A DNA stretch of 64,000 nt from Nocardiopsis flavescens. Its GTDB lineage: Bacteria > Actinomycetota > Actinomycetes > Streptosporangiales > Streptosporangiaceae. The notes beneath the pieces were generated by a model. The model saw only the letters and a program-made list of their open reading frames with translations, was not told where the DNA came from and searched no databases. The first letter of the stretch is position 1; each line of letters starts with the position of its first letter. The stretch covers positions 1-64,000 of the forward strand of contig NZ_FQZK01000017.1 of the NCBI RefSeq assembly GCF_900141985.1, read 5' to 3'. The translations under genes were made by a program, and so were the position numbers. Of this stretch, positions 44,079 to 53,325 are shown piece after piece.

Positions 44079-45587
44079 GTGAGCACGACGTTGTCAGTAC
44101 ACACGGAGTCCCCCAGTTCGCTCGACGCCGACGCCCTCGTCGTCGGTTACCACTCCGGGGGCGACGCCCCGGAGCCCGCGTCGGGCGCTCATGACGTCGA
44201 CGCCGCCTTCTCCGGCGGCCTCGCCCAGACCCTGTCGCTCCTGGGAGCGAGCGGCGCCGCGGAGGAGGTGCACACCCTTCCCTCCCTCGGGGCCGTCGCC
44301 GCCCCGGTGATCGTCGCCGTCGGACTCGGTGAGCGGCCCGCCGGGGGCGCGGTCGACGCCGACGTCCTCGCCCGCGCCGCGGGCGCCGCCCTGCGCGCCC
44401 TGGCCGGCCGCCCCGAGGGCGCGGGCCGCGTGGCCCTGGCCCTGCCGGCCGGCACCGCCGAGGAGGCCGGGGCCGTGGCCCTGGGCGCCCGCCTGGGCGC
44501 CTACTCCTTCGACCGCTACCGCACCGGCCCCGGTGCCGCGAAGAAGTCCGCCGACCTCACCCTGCTCCTGGCGAGCGGCGCCGCGGGCGCGGATGCCGCG
44601 GCCGACCGCGCCGCCGTCCTGGCCGAGGCCGTCGAGCTGACCCGCGACCTCGTCAACACCGCCCCCTCGGACCTGGTCCCCGAGGACCTCGCCTCGGCCG
44701 CGCAGGAGATCGCCGCGCAGGCCGGGCTGGACTTCGAGGTGCTGGACGAGCAGGCCCTCGCCGAGGGCGGCTACGGCGGCCTCACCGGCGTCGGCCAGGG
44801 GTCGGCCAACCCGCCGCGCCTGGTCCGCCTGTCCCACACCCACCCGGAGGCCACCCGCACGGTCGCCTTCATCGGCAAGGGCATCACCTTCGACTCCGGC
44901 GGCCTGTCCCTCAAGCCCGCGGGCTCCATGGACTGGATGAAGTCCGACATGGCCGGCGCCGCCTCCGTGCTCGCCGCCCTGCGGGCCGTCTCCGCCCTGG
45001 GCCTGAAGGTCAACGTCGTCGGCTACCTCGCCGTCGCCGAGAACATGCCCAGCGGCACCGCGCAGCGCCCCTCCGACGTCCTGAGCATCTACGGCGGCAA
45101 GACCGTCGAGGTGCTCAACACCGACGCCGAGGGCCGCCTCGTCATGGCCGACGCCCTGGTCCGCGCCCAGGAGGACGGGCCCGACCTGGTCGTCGACATC
45201 GCCACGCTGACCGGCGCCCAGCTGGTCGCGCTGGGCACCCGCGTGTTCGCGGTCATGGCCAACGACGACGACGTGCGCGAGCAGGTCGTCGCCGCGGCCG
45301 GCGCCGAGGGCGAGGCCGCCTGGCCGATGCCGCTCCCCGCCGAACTGCGCGGGGGCCTGGACTCCGCGGTCGCCGACATCGCCAACGTGGCCGGCGAGCG
45401 CTGGGGCGGCATGCTGTCCGCCGGCGTCTTCCTCAAGGAGTTCATCGGCGAGGGCGTCAAGTGGGCGCACCTCGACATCGCGGGCCCCTCCTTCAACCAG
45501 GGCGGCCCGTACGGGTACACGCCCAAGGGCGGCACCGGAGCCGGCACCCGGACCCTGGTCCGCATCGCGGAGTCCTACGCCGAGTAG
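44079..45587 (+). CDS. pepA: leucyl aminopeptidase (M17)
   Basis: Cytosolic two-metal aminopeptidase, hexameric, 502 residues. Metal and catalytic residues are in FIGKGITFDSGGLSLKP and NTDAEGRLVMADAL (the family signature). N-terminal ~170 residues form the non-catalytic alpha/beta domain. GTG 44079 follows TAGCAT by 7 nt, so the transcript is leaderless; the longer frame is discounted. Followed by lpdA after 117 nt. Confidence 0.94.
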   Translation: MSTTLSVHTESPSSLDADALVVGYHSGGDAPEPASGAHDVDAAFSGGLAQTLSLLGASGAAEEVHTLPSLGAVAAPVIVAVGLGERPAGGAVDADVLARAAGAALRALAGRPEGAGRVALALPAGTAEEAGAVALGARLGAYSFDRYRTGPGAAKKSADLTLLLASGAAGADAAADRAAVLAEAVELTRDLVNTAPSDLVPEDLASAAQEIAAQAGLDFEVLDEQALAEGGYGGLTGVGQGSANPPRLVRLSHTHPEATRTVAFIGKGITFDSGGLSLKPAGSMDWMKSDMAGAASVLAALRAVSALGLKVNVVGYLAVAENMPSGTAQRPSDVLSIYGGKTVEVLNTDAEGRLVMADALVRAQEDGPDLVVDIATLTGAQLVALGTRVFAVMANDDDVREQVVAAAGAEGEAAWPMPLPAELRGGLDSAVADIANVAGERWGGMLSAGVFLKEFIGEGVKWAHLDIAGPSFNQGGPYGYTPKGGTGAGTRTLVRIAESYAE

Positions 45588-45704
45588 GCCCGCCGGGGCG
45601 GCGGCGCTCCCTGAGCCCGCGCCGGCCGCCCCGACCGCGGTCCCCTCCCCCCGAGCCGCGGACCCACCCGAATCACCAGCCACCACAACAAGGAGTTCGT
45701 TCCC

Positions 45705-47081
45705 GTGAGTGAGAGCGGCGGCACCTTCGACCTCGTCGTCCTTGGCGGCGGCAGCGGCGGCTACGCGGCGGCACTGCGCGCCGCGGAGCTGGACATGAGC
45801 GTCGTGCTGATCGAGAAGGACAAGCTCGGCGGCACCTGCCTGCACCGCGGCTGCATCCCCACCAAGGCCCTCCTGCACTCGGCCGAGGTCGCCGACTCCG
45901 CCAAGGAGAGCGAGAACTTCGGTGTCAGGGCCACCTTCGAGGGCATCGACATCGAGGCCGTGCACAAGTACAAGGACAAGGTGGTCAACGGCCTGCACAA
46001 GGGCCTCACCGGCCTGGTCAAGTCGCGCAAGATCACCGTCGTGGAGGGCGAGGGCCGCCTCACCGCCAAGGACGAGGTCACCGTCGGCGACGCGGTCTAC
46101 AAGGGCGCGAACGTCCTGCTGGCCACCGGCTCCAAGCCCAAGACCCTGGGCCTGGAGATCGACGGCGAGAAGGTCATGACCAGCGACCAGGCCCTGGGCC
46201 TGGACCGCGTCCCCTCCTCCGTGATCGTCCTGGGCGGCGGCGTCATCGGCGTGGAGTTCGCCAGCGTGTGGCGCTCCTACGGCTCCGAGGTCACCATCGT
46301 CGAGGCCCTGCCGCACCTGGTGCCGGTCGAGGAGGAGTCCAGCTCCAAGCTGCTGGAGCGCGCCTTCCGCAAGCGCGGCATCAAGTACGAGCTGGGCACC
46401 CCGTTCGAGTCGGTCAAGACCACCGGCTCCGGCGTCACGGTCACCCTCCAGGGCGGCAAGACCCTGGAGGCCGAGGTGCTGCTGGTCGCGATCGGCCGCG
46501 GCCCCGTCTCCGAGGGCCTGGGCTACGAGGAGCAGGGCGTGTCCCTGGACCGCGGCTTCGTCACCGTGGACGAGAACCTGCACACCGGCGTCGGGAACGT
46601 CTACGCGGTCGGCGACCTGATCCCGACCCTGCAGCTGGCCCACGTCGGCTTCGCCGAGGGCATCTTCGTCGCCGAGCACATCGCGGGCCTCAACCCGGCC
46701 CCGATCGACTACGACGGCGTCCCCCGCGTCACCTACTGCGAGCCCGAGGTCGCCTCCGTCGGCCTGACCTCCAAGGCCGCGGCCGAGCGCGGGCTGGAGG
46801 TCGTCGAGGTGAACTACAACCTGGCGGGCAACGGCAAGAGCCAGATCCTCCAGACGCAGGGCGCCGTCAAGGTCATCGCGGAGAAGGACGGCCCCGTGCT
46901 GGGCGTCCACATGGTGGGCAGCCGGGTCGGCGAGCTGATCGCCGAGGGGCAGCTCATCTACAACTGGGAGGCGCTGCCCTCCGAGGTGGCCCAGCTCATC
47001 CACCCGCACCCGAGCCAATCGGAGGCGCTGGGCGAGGCGCACCTCGCGCTGGCGGGCAAGCCGCTCCACGTCCACGACTGA
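45705..47081 (+). CDS. lpdA: dihydrolipoyl dehydrogenase (E3)
   Basis: FAD enzyme that reoxidises the dihydrolipoyl groups of 2-oxo acid dehydrogenase complexes. The 458-residue protein has the N-terminal GGGSGGYAAA dinucleotide fold, the redox disulfide GGTCLHRGCIPTK, a second GGGVIGVEFA NAD fold, GNVYAVGDL, and the C-terminal catalytic HPHPSQSEAL. ATG/GTG at 45705 with AAGGAG upstream. It immediately precedes sucB, separated by a strong hairpin. Confidence 0.97.
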   Translation: MSESGGTFDLVVLGGGSGGYAAALRAAELDMSVVLIEKDKLGGTCLHRGCIPTKALLHSAEVADSAKESENFGVRATFEGIDIEAVHKYKDKVVNGLHKGLTGLVKSRKITVVEGEGRLTAKDEVTVGDAVYKGANVLLATGSKPKTLGLEIDGEKVMTSDQALGLDRVPSSVIVLGGGVIGVEFASVWRSYGSEVTIVEALPHLVPVEEESSSKLLERAFRKRGIKYELGTPFESVKTTGSGVTVTLQGGKTLEAEVLLVAIGRGPVSEGLGYEEQGVSLDRGFVTVDENLHTGVGNVYAVGDLIPTLQLAHVGFAEGIFVAEHIAGLNPAPIDYDGVPRVTYCEPEVASVGLTSKAAAERGLEVVEVNYNLAGNGKSQILQTQGAVKVIAEKDGPVLGVHMVGSRVGELIAEGQLIYNWEALPSEVAQLIHPHPSQSEALGEAHLALAGKPLHVHD

Positions 47082-47088
47082 CCGCACC

Positions 47089-47118
47089 GGCGGGGGCGGG
47101 CCACGGCCCGCCCCCGCC
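47089..47118 (+). terminator. hairpin between lpdA and sucB
   Basis: A perfect 14-bp stem with a 2-nt loop starting 8 nt past the lpdA stop; no U-run. It may terminate or buffer lpdA transcripts before sucB. Confidence 0.65.
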
Positions 47119-47186
47119 GCCGTACATCCGCGCTGCCCATCACCGGGATCGGGCAGGACACCGCGCCCATATCCAACGAGGAACCC

Positions 47187-48542
47187 ATGCCGACATCCGT
47201 TTCCATGCCCGCCCTGGGTGAGAGCGTCACCGAGGGGACCGTGACCCAGTGGCTGAAGAACGTGGGCGACACCGTCGAGGTCGACGAACCGCTCCTTGAG
47301 GTCTCCACCGACAAGGTGGACACCGAGATCCCCTCCCCGGTCGCGGGCGTGCTGACCCGGATCCTCGTCCAGGAGGACGAGACCGTGGACATCGGCGCCC
47401 AGATCGCGATCATCGGCGGCGCGGGCGCCGCGCCCGCCCAGGCCCCGGCCGAGCCCGCGGCTCCCGCCGAGCCGGCCCGGGACCCGGAGCCGGAGGCCGC
47501 CGCTCCCGCCGACGAGCCCGCCCCCGCGACCGCCGAGAGCACCCCGGCCCCCGCCCCGGAGAGCCCGTCGGTGGACATCGGCACCCTCAGCAGCACCGGC
47601 CCCTCGGGGACCGACACCGGTACCGAGGGCTACGTGACCCCGCTGGTGCGCAAGCTCGCCGCCGAGCACCGCGTGGACCTGAGCCGCGTCCGGGGCACCG
47701 GCGTGGGCGGCCGCATCCGCAAGCAGGACGTGCTCAAGGCCGCCGAGGAGCAGAAGGCCGCCGCCGCGCGCGCCGCCGCCCCCGCCGCGCCCTCCTCGGC
47801 CCCGCGCAAGCGGACCGACGACTCGGGGCTGCGCGGGCGCACCGAGAAGCTCACCCGGCTGCGCAAGTACATCGCCGACAGCATGGTGGAGTCCCTGCGC
47901 GTCTCGGCGACGACCACCCAGGTCGTCGAGGTGGACGTCACCAAGATCGCGCGGCTGCGCGAGCGGGCCGCCGAGCACGGCGGCGCGCCGGACTTCTTCG
48001 CGTTCTTCGCCCTGGCCACGGTCGAGGCGATGCGCGCGCACCCCAAGCTCAACGCGTTCATCGACGCGGACAAGCAGGAGGTGACCTACCACGACGTCGA
48101 GAACCTGGGCGTGGCGGTGGACACCGAGCGCGGCCTACTGGCCCCGGTGGTCAAGGACGCGGGCAAGCTGAACCTGAGCGGCCTGGCCGCCACCGTCGCC
48201 GACCTGTCCGAGCGGGCCCACACCGGCCTGCTGGGCCCGGACGAGCTGGGCGGCGGCACCTTCACCATCGCCGAGACCGGCGGCACCGGGGCGCTGTTCG
48301 GCACCCCGATCATCAACCAGCCGCAGGTCGCGATCCTGGGCACCGGCGCGGTCGTCAAGCGCCCGATCGTGGTCGAGGACCCGGCCGTGGGCGGCGAGGT
48401 CATCGCCGTGCGCTCGATGGTGTACCTGTCGCTGGGCTTCGACCACCGGCTCATCGACGGCGCCGACGCCGGCCGCTTCCTCCAGACGGTGCGGGAGCGC
48501 CTGGAGGAGGGCGCCTTCGAGGCGGAGCTGGGCCTGGGCTGA
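47187..48542 (+). CDS. sucB: 2-oxo acid dehydrogenase E2 (dihydrolipoamide acyltransferase)
   Basis: E2 core of the pyruvate/2-oxoglutarate dehydrogenase system. The 451-residue protein has one N-terminal lipoyl domain ([14 protein letters not shown], Lys is the lipoylation site), an Ala/Pro/Glu-rich linker, an E3-binding domain ([20 protein letters not shown]) and the catalytic domain ending in [15 protein letters not shown] (active-site His and Asp). Many actinobacterial E2 proteins have two or three lipoyl domains; here only one is seen. ATG 47187 follows AACGAGGAACCC. It lies with lpdA, lipB and lipA, so enzyme, partner and cofactor genes are together. Confidence 0.95.
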   Translation: MPTSVSMPALGESVTEGTVTQWLKNVGDTVEVDEPLLEVSTDKVDTEIPSPVAGVLTRILVQEDETVDIGAQIAIIGGAGAAPAQAPAEPAAPAEPARDPEPEAAAPADEPAPATAESTPAPAPESPSVDIGTLSSTGPSGTDTGTEGYVTPLVRKLAAEHRVDLSRVRGTGVGGRIRKQDVLKAAEEQKAAAARAAAPAAPSSAPRKRTDDSGLRGRTEKLTRLRKYIADSMVESLRVSATTTQVVEVDVTKIARLRERAAEHGGAPDFFAFFALATVEAMRAHPKLNAFIDADKQEVTYHDVENLGVAVDTERGLLAPVVKDAGKLNLSGLAATVADLSERAHTGLLGPDELGGGTFTIAETGGTGALFGTPIINQPQVAILGTGAVVKRPIVVEDPAVGGEVIAVRSMVYLSLGFDHRLIDGADAGRFLQTVRERLEEGAFEAELGLG

Positions 48543-48612
48543 CCCCCGCTCCGCGCCGGGGGTCCGGCGCGGGGCCGGGACGGGGCGGCCCCGGGCCGCC
48601 GACCCACCCGGA

Positions 48613-48640
48613 GGGCCGGGCACCGCACGGTGCCCGGCCC
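48613..48640 (+). terminator. hairpin after sucB
   Basis: A perfect 12-bp stem with a 4-nt loop followed by TTC, 70 nt past the sucB stop codon. Confidence 0.6.
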
Positions 48641-48664
48641 TTCGGCGTGGAAGATCACATCCGC

Positions 48665-48695
48665 TTGACCTCTACGGCGGTTGAGGTCTTAGCGT
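48665..48695 (+). promoter_or_regulatory. MerR/SoxR-type promoter of the FMN reductase gene
   Basis: TTGACC (48665-48670) and TAGCGT (48690-48695) are separated by 19 nt, the over-long spacer diagnostic of MerR-family activation. The spacer carries a dyad ACCTCTA-N6-TTGAGGT (one mismatch). No merR/soxR gene is in the window. Confidence 0.65.
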
Positions 48696-48731
48696 TGGTG
48701 GACCGACGGCACGGCACAAGGACCTCATCAC

Positions 48732-49301
48732 ATGGAAAACCTGCGGATCGCGGTGATCCTGGGAGCGAACCGGAACGGACGCACGGGACCGGCGGTGTCC
48801 CGCTGGTTCGTGGACCTGGTCCGCTCCCGGCCGGACCTGGACGTCGACGTCCTGGACGTGGCCGACCTCCCTCTCACGGAGCGGCACGGGCACGGGCACG
48901 GCGCCCCGGTGGCGGACTTCGGCCCCCGGGTGGCCGCCGCCGACGGGTTCGTGGTGGTCACCCCCGAGTACAACCACGGCTACCCGGGCCCGCTCAAGAG
49001 CGCGATCGACTCGGCCCGCGGGGAGTGGTTCGGCAAGGCGGCGGGGTTCGTCTCCTACGGGGGGATGTCCGGGGGGCTGCGCGCGATCGAGCAGCTGCGC
49101 ACGGTCTTCTCGGAGCTGCACGTGGCGACGATCCGCGACACGGTGAGCCTGCACAACGCGAGTGCCCTGTTCGGGGAGGACGGGCTCCCACGCCCGGAGA
49201 TGGCGGGCGCCGGCGCCGCGGCCGGGCTCCTGCTGGACGAGCTGGCCTGGTGGGCCCTGGCCCTGCGCGAGGCCCGCCGGAGCCGGCCCTACCCCGTCTG
49301 A
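48732..49301 (+). CDS. NADPH-dependent FMN reductase/quinone reductase family protein
   Basis: Flavodoxin-like flavoprotein of 189 residues: RIAVILGANRNGRTGPAVSRW (phosphate-binding loop), VVTPEYNHGYPGPLKSAIDS (family hallmark) and a FVSYGGMSGGLRA loop. Members reduce quinones or azo compounds, or supply reduced FMN, and related genes are targets of SoxR in Streptomyces. The promoter just upstream fits that. ATG has AAGGA 10 nt upstream. Confidence 0.9.
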   Translation: MENLRIAVILGANRNGRTGPAVSRWFVDLVRSRPDLDVDVLDVADLPLTERHGHGHGAPVADFGPRVAAADGFVVVTPEYNHGYPGPLKSAIDSARGEWFGKAAGFVSYGGMSGGLRAIEQLRTVFSELHVATIRDTVSLHNASALFGEDGLPRPEMAGAGAAAGLLLDELAWWALALREARRSRPYPV

Positions 49302-49345
49302 GGGCCCGCGGCCCCCGCGGGGCGTCCGGGAGCGGCCACGACGTG

Positions 49346-49380
49346 GACGGGGCGGCGCCTCACGGCGCCGCCCCGTCTTT
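49346..49380 (+). terminator. intrinsic terminator of the FMN reductase gene
   Basis: A perfect 14-bp stem, TCAC loop and TTTCT tail. Strong. Confidence 0.82.
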
Positions 49381-49524
49381 CTACCCCACCAATCACCATC
49401 CCCTGATGATCCCCATCATCAAAGGTCTGTTGGGTGGACGCGACAGCCAGCCCGACAGCGCGTCGCCCACGGTAGCCCCGCGCTGATGCGGAGTTCCATG
49501 TCCCACGTTCAAAGTAGAAGACCC

Positions 49525-49582
49525 GGGGGCCGCCCCGCAGGACTTTGGCGAAAATCCCCGGGAAAAAATCCGGGCGGCCCCC
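49525..49582. other. possible structured element upstream of the epimerase gene
   Basis: An 11-bp perfect stem (49525-49535 with 49572-49582) encloses a 36-nt, AT-richer segment that contains its own small CCCGG/CCGGG hairpin around GAAAAAAT. No Rfam class is recognised. The remainder of the 335-bp gap holds the terminator and no gene. Confidence 0.4.
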
Positions 49583-49636
49583 CGCAAGGGCACCCCGCCT
49601 CCGGTACTCGCTCCCGCGCCGGGTAGACACCTGAGC

Positions 49637-50569
49637 ATGAAAGTGGCGATCACGGGCACCTCAGGTCTCGTCGGCGCGGTACTGGTCGAGGCGCTGCTCG
49701 CCGAGGGGCACCGGGTGGTGCGCATGGTGCGGCACGCCCCGCGGCCGGTGTACCGGTCCCGGCTGGAGGAGGCCGAATGGCGCCCCGAGCAGGGGCGGGT
49801 GGACACCGTGGCCCTGCACGGCGCCGACGCCGTGGTGCACCTGGCCGGGGCGCCGCTGAGCCAGGCCCCGTGGCCCCGGGGGCGCCGGGAGGCGCTCCGG
49901 CGGGCCCGGGTGCGCGGGACCCGCACCCTGGTGCGGGCGATGGCCGGCATGGACCGCCCTCCCCCGCGGCTGCTGTCCGCCTCGGGCATGCAGTTCTACG
50001 GGGACAGCGGCGGGCGGGTGGTCACCGAGGACGACGGGGCCGGATCCGGCTTCCTGGCCCGGGTCTGCGAGGACTGGGAGGAGGCCGCCGCCCCGGCCGC
50101 CGCCGCCGGGATCGCCACCGCGCACCTGCGGTTGGCGGTGCTCCTGGACCGCTCCGGCGGCTACCTGCGGTCGGTGCTGCCGCTGTACCGGGCGGGGCTG
50201 GGCGGCCGGATCGGCTCCGGGTCGCAGTACATGACGTGGATCTCCATGGACGACGCGGTGGGGGCGATCCGGTTCCTGCTCGACCGGCCGGACCTGACCG
50301 GGCCGGTCAACCTCTGCGCGCCCGAGCCGGTGAGCAACGCCGACTTCACCGAGGCCCTGGCACGGGCCCTGGACCGGCGGGCGGTACTGCGGGTCCCGGA
50401 GACGGCCCTGCGCGTCACCCTGGGGGACTACGCGCAGGAGACCGCCCTGCTGGATCTGCGGGGCCGCCCCGAACGCCTGATCACGGAAGGTTATTCCTTC
50501 ACACTTCCCACCATCGACAGTGCGCTATCCGACATCCTGGCCCGACCGCTGCCCTCCGCCGGGGCGTAG
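49637..50569 (+). CDS. TIGR01777-family NAD-dependent epimerase/dehydratase
   Basis: Atypical short-chain dehydrogenase of 310 residues. MKVAITGTSGLVGAVLVEALL holds the Rossmann GxxGxxG; DAVVHLAGAPLS and SASGMQFYGD follow, and a C-terminal DUF1731-like part (VRVPETALRVTLGDYAQE region; DLRGRPERL) ends the protein. Related to YfcH/SulA-like proteins; substrate unknown. Its TAG stop is also the first three bases of the lipB -10 element. Confidence 0.9.
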   Translation: MKVAITGTSGLVGAVLVEALLAEGHRVVRMVRHAPRPVYRSRLEEAEWRPEQGRVDTVALHGADAVVHLAGAPLSQAPWPRGRREALRRARVRGTRTLVRAMAGMDRPPPRLLSASGMQFYGDSGGRVVTEDDGAGSGFLARVCEDWEEAAAPAAAAGIATAHLRLAVLLDRSGGYLRSVLPLYRAGLGGRIGSGSQYMTWISMDDAVGAIRFLLDRPDLTGPVNLCAPEPVSNADFTEALARALDRRAVLRVPETALRVTLGDYAQETALLDLRGRPERLITEGYSFTLPTIDSALSDILARPLPSAGA

Positions 50570-50578
50570 AGTGAATGT

Positions 50579-51283
50579 GTGAGTGATCTCGTTTACGCAT
50601 GGCTCGGCGATGCCCCCGTCCCCTACCACGAGGGCTGGGACCTGCAGAAGCGGCTCCACGAGCGCCGCGTCGCCGACGAAGTGGCGGACACCGTCCTGCT
50701 GCTGGAGCACGAGCCCGTGTACACGGCGGGCAAACGCACCGGGAGGTGGGATCGTCCCATCACCGACCCGGGCGCGCCGGTCGTCGACATCGACCGGGGC
50801 GGCAAGATCACGTGGCACGGCCCCGGACAGCTCACGGTGTACCCCATCGTGCGGCTGAAGGACCCCGTCGACGTGATCGCCTACGTCCGCATGCTGGAGG
50901 AGGCGATCATCCGCACCGTCGCGGAGTACGGCCTCACCGGGCTGCGGGTGGAGGGGCGCACCGGCGTGTGGCTGGCCGCCGATCCCGGCCGGGGCCTCAT
51001 CGAACGCAAGGTCGCGGCGATCGGCTGCCGTATCGCCCGCGGGGTCGGCATGCACGGGCTCGCCCTGAACTGCAACAATGACATGTCGTGGTTCGACCGG
51101 ATCGTCCCCTGCGGCATCTCCGACGCCGGGGTCACCTCGCTCAGCGCCGAACTCGGCCGCGACGTGCCGGTCGCCGAGGTGCGGCCGCTGATGGAGCGCC
51201 ACCTCGCGGACGTTCTGGGCGCGCGGCAGTACAGCCACACGGACGGACCCGGACTGCTGTCCGAGCCCGTCACCGCCCGGTGA
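50579..51283 (+). CDS. lipB: lipoyl(octanoyl) transferase
   Basis: Moves octanoyl from acyl carrier protein to lipoyl domains. The 234-residue protein has RGGKITWHGPGQLTVYP, ERKVAAIGCRI (catalytic Lys) and VPCGISDAGVTSL (catalytic Cys in PCGI). GTG 50579 lies 6 nt after TAGAGT (50567-50572), so it is leaderless, and the -10 overlaps the epimerase stop codon. Directly followed by lipA. Confidence 0.96.
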   Translation: MSDLVYAWLGDAPVPYHEGWDLQKRLHERRVADEVADTVLLLEHEPVYTAGKRTGRWDRPITDPGAPVVDIDRGGKITWHGPGQLTVYPIVRLKDPVDVIAYVRMLEEAIIRTVAEYGLTGLRVEGRTGVWLAADPGRGLIERKVAAIGCRIARGVGMHGLALNCNNDMSWFDRIVPCGISDAGVTSLSAELGRDVPVAEVRPLMERHLADVLGARQYSHTDGPGLLSEPVTAR

Positions 51284-51371
51284 TGACACACCACCATGAG
51301 CCGGTCCCCGCACGACCCGGTCCACACCTTGGACGGCCGGGCCGCGGGGCACAGAAGGGAACGGGTTCACG

Positions 51372-52319
51372 TTGACCATCGCTCCTGAGGGCCGCCGCCT
51401 GCTGCGCGTGGAGGCGCGCAACAGCGAGACCCCCATCGAGAAGAAGCCGCCGTGGATCAAGATCAAGGCGCACATGGGGCCCGAGTACTCCGAGCTGCGC
51501 TCCCTGGTCAAGACCGAGGGCCTGCACACGGTGTGCCAGGAGGCGGGCTGCCCCAACATCTACGAGTGCTGGGAGGACCGCGAGGCCACGTTCCTCATCG
51601 GCGGCGACCAGTGCACCCGCCGCTGCGACTTCTGCCAGATCGCCACCGGCAAGCCCTCCGCGCTGGACCGCATGGAGCCGACCAAGGTCGCGAACTCGGT
51701 CAAGACGATGGAGCTGCGCTACGCCACCATCACCGGCGTGGCCCGCGACGACCTGGACGACGGCGGCGCCTGGCTGTACGCCGAGACGGTGCGCAAGATC
51801 CACGAGCTGAACCCGGGCACCGGCGTCGAGCTGCTCATCCCGGACTTCAACGCCGACCCCGACCAGCTGGCCGAGGTCTTCGGGTCCCGCCCCGAGGTGC
51901 TCGCGCACAACGTGGAGACGGTGCCGCGGATCTTCAAGCGCATCCGCCCGGGCTTCCGCTACGAGCGCTCGCTGCGGGTCATCACCGAGGCGCGCGCGGA
52001 CGGCCTGGTCACCAAGTCGAACCTCATCCTGGGCATGGGCGAGACCCGGGAGGAGATCAGCGAGGCCATGCGCGACCTGCACGAGGCCGGCTGCGACCTG
52101 CTGACCATCACCCAGTACCTGCGCCCCTCCAAGCTGCACCACCCGATCGACCGGTGGGTGAAGCCCCAGGAGTTCGTGGACCTGGGCCTGGAGGCCGAGG
52201 AGATCGGCTTCGCGGGTGTCATGTCGGGCCCCCTGGTGCGGTCCTCCTACCGGGCCGGGCGCCTGTACCAGCAGGCGCGCGAGAAGCGTGACGCCGAGGT
52301 CGCGGCAATGGCGAAGTAG
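51372..52319 (+). CDS. lipA: lipoyl synthase
   Basis: Radical-SAM enzyme that inserts two sulfurs into protein-bound octanoyl. The 315-residue product has the auxiliary cluster [12 protein letters not shown], the radical-[11 protein letters not shown] (CX3CX2C) and the C-terminal RSSYRAG whose Ser ligates the auxiliary cluster. TTG 51372 with AAGGGAACGGG upstream. It acts with lipB to lipoylate the E2 encoded nearby. Confidence 0.96.
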   Translation: MTIAPEGRRLLRVEARNSETPIEKKPPWIKIKAHMGPEYSELRSLVKTEGLHTVCQEAGCPNIYECWEDREATFLIGGDQCTRRCDFCQIATGKPSALDRMEPTKVANSVKTMELRYATITGVARDDLDDGGAWLYAETVRKIHELNPGTGVELLIPDFNADPDQLAEVFGSRPEVLAHNVETVPRIFKRIRPGFRYERSLRVITEARADGLVTKSNLILGMGETREEISEAMRDLHEAGCDLLTITQYLRPSKLHHPIDRWVKPQEFVDLGLEAEEIGFAGVMSGPLVRSSYRAGRLYQQAREKRDAEVAAMAK

Positions 52320-52544
52320 TACATAACGGGTGTTCGGCCCGAGTCGTGACCAAGCTGGAACGGTGGCCCCCGGGCCACCGTTCCGCGCACCGGGGTCCCG
52401 CCGCATATCCTGGGGCCCGACAGGGCGCCCCGCCAGGTGGCGCCGAAGGGCGCCGCACGAGTCGACCGCGTAGAAGGAGGCAAGGCAGCTTCGGGATCTC
52501 CGTCCCCGCCGACGGTCCGTCGGCGCGCGCTGCCTGAGAGCACG

Positions 52545-53261
52545 ATGGCGAAAAAGGGTTCCGAGAGCGCAGCAACCGCCGGCAAGGACAAGAAGGAGCC
52601 CGGCCGGCTCAAGCAGATCGGCATGGTCGCCAAGGTCGTCCACCGCCAGAGCCCGCGCAGCATCCCGCTGGCCGCGGGCGTCGCGGTGCTGATCCTCGCC
52701 GTGTTCGTCGCCGTCGGCATCATCACCGGCTCGTGGATCCTGTGGCCGCTGACCGGCCTGCCGATCGCGCTGCTGACCGGCTTCATCATCTTCACCCGCT
52801 CGGCCCAGCGCGTGCAGTACAAGATGCTCGACGGCCAGATCGGCGCGGGCGCGGCGATCCTGGACAACATGCGCGGCAACTGGACGACCGAGTTCGCGGT
52901 CAACGCCAACCGGCAGCAGGACGTGGTGCACCGGGTGATCGGCCGGCCCGGCGTCGTGCTGGTGGGCGAGGGCGACCCGCACCGCCTGAAGTCGCTGATC
53001 TCCTCGGAGAAGAAGCGCGTCTCCCGGGTGGCCCTGGACACCCCCATCTACGACTACAAGGTGGGCAACGGCGAGGACCAGGTCCCGCTGTCCAAGCTCC
53101 AGCGCACCCTGGTGCGGCTGCCGCGCACCCTGGACAAGAAGGACGTCACGCAGCTGAACTACCGGCTGCGCGCCCTGCCCGCCAAGATGCAGATGCCCAA
53201 GGGCCCGCTGCCCCGCAACGCGAAGATGCCCAAGGGCATGCGCGGCCAGGGCGGCGGCTGA
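52545..53261 (+). CDS. DUF4191 membrane protein
   Basis: A 238-residue actinobacterial integral membrane protein that always follows lipA (Rv2219-like). Lys-rich N-terminus, two helices (IPLAAGVAVLILAVFVAVGII and LWPLTGLPIALLTGFIIFT), then a soluble domain with GAAILDNMRGNW, RPGVVLVGEG and a conserved basic tail KMQMPKGPLPRNAKMPKG. Function unknown. ATG 52545 is chosen over the long upstream frame; the ribosome-binding site is weak (GAGAG). Confidence 0.88.
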   Translation: MAKKGSESAATAGKDKKEPGRLKQIGMVAKVVHRQSPRSIPLAAGVAVLILAVFVAVGIITGSWILWPLTGLPIALLTGFIIFTRSAQRVQYKMLDGQIGAGAAILDNMRGNWTTEFAVNANRQQDVVHRVIGRPGVVLVGEGDPHRLKSLISSEKKRVSRVALDTPIYDYKVGNGEDQVPLSKLQRTLVRLPRTLDKKDVTQLNYRLRALPAKMQMPKGPLPRNAKMPKGMRGQGGG

Positions 53262-53282
53262 CCGGCCCGGCGCCCGCCGCGA

Positions 53283-53325
53283 GGGGGGCGCGCGTCCGGC
53301 CGCGGCCGGGTGCGCGCCCCCTTTT
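53283..53325 (+). terminator. terminator after the DUF4191 gene
   Basis: GGGGGCGCGC and GCGCGCCCCC arms with an inner CCGGC/GGCCGG stem, followed by TTTT. Good intrinsic terminator. Confidence 0.75.

Noticed and set aside
44094-48092. 1332-codon minus-strand frame opposite pepA, lpdA and sucB
   Set aside because: Composition typical of the antisense of GC-rich genes; the plus strand carries three full-length conserved enzymes.
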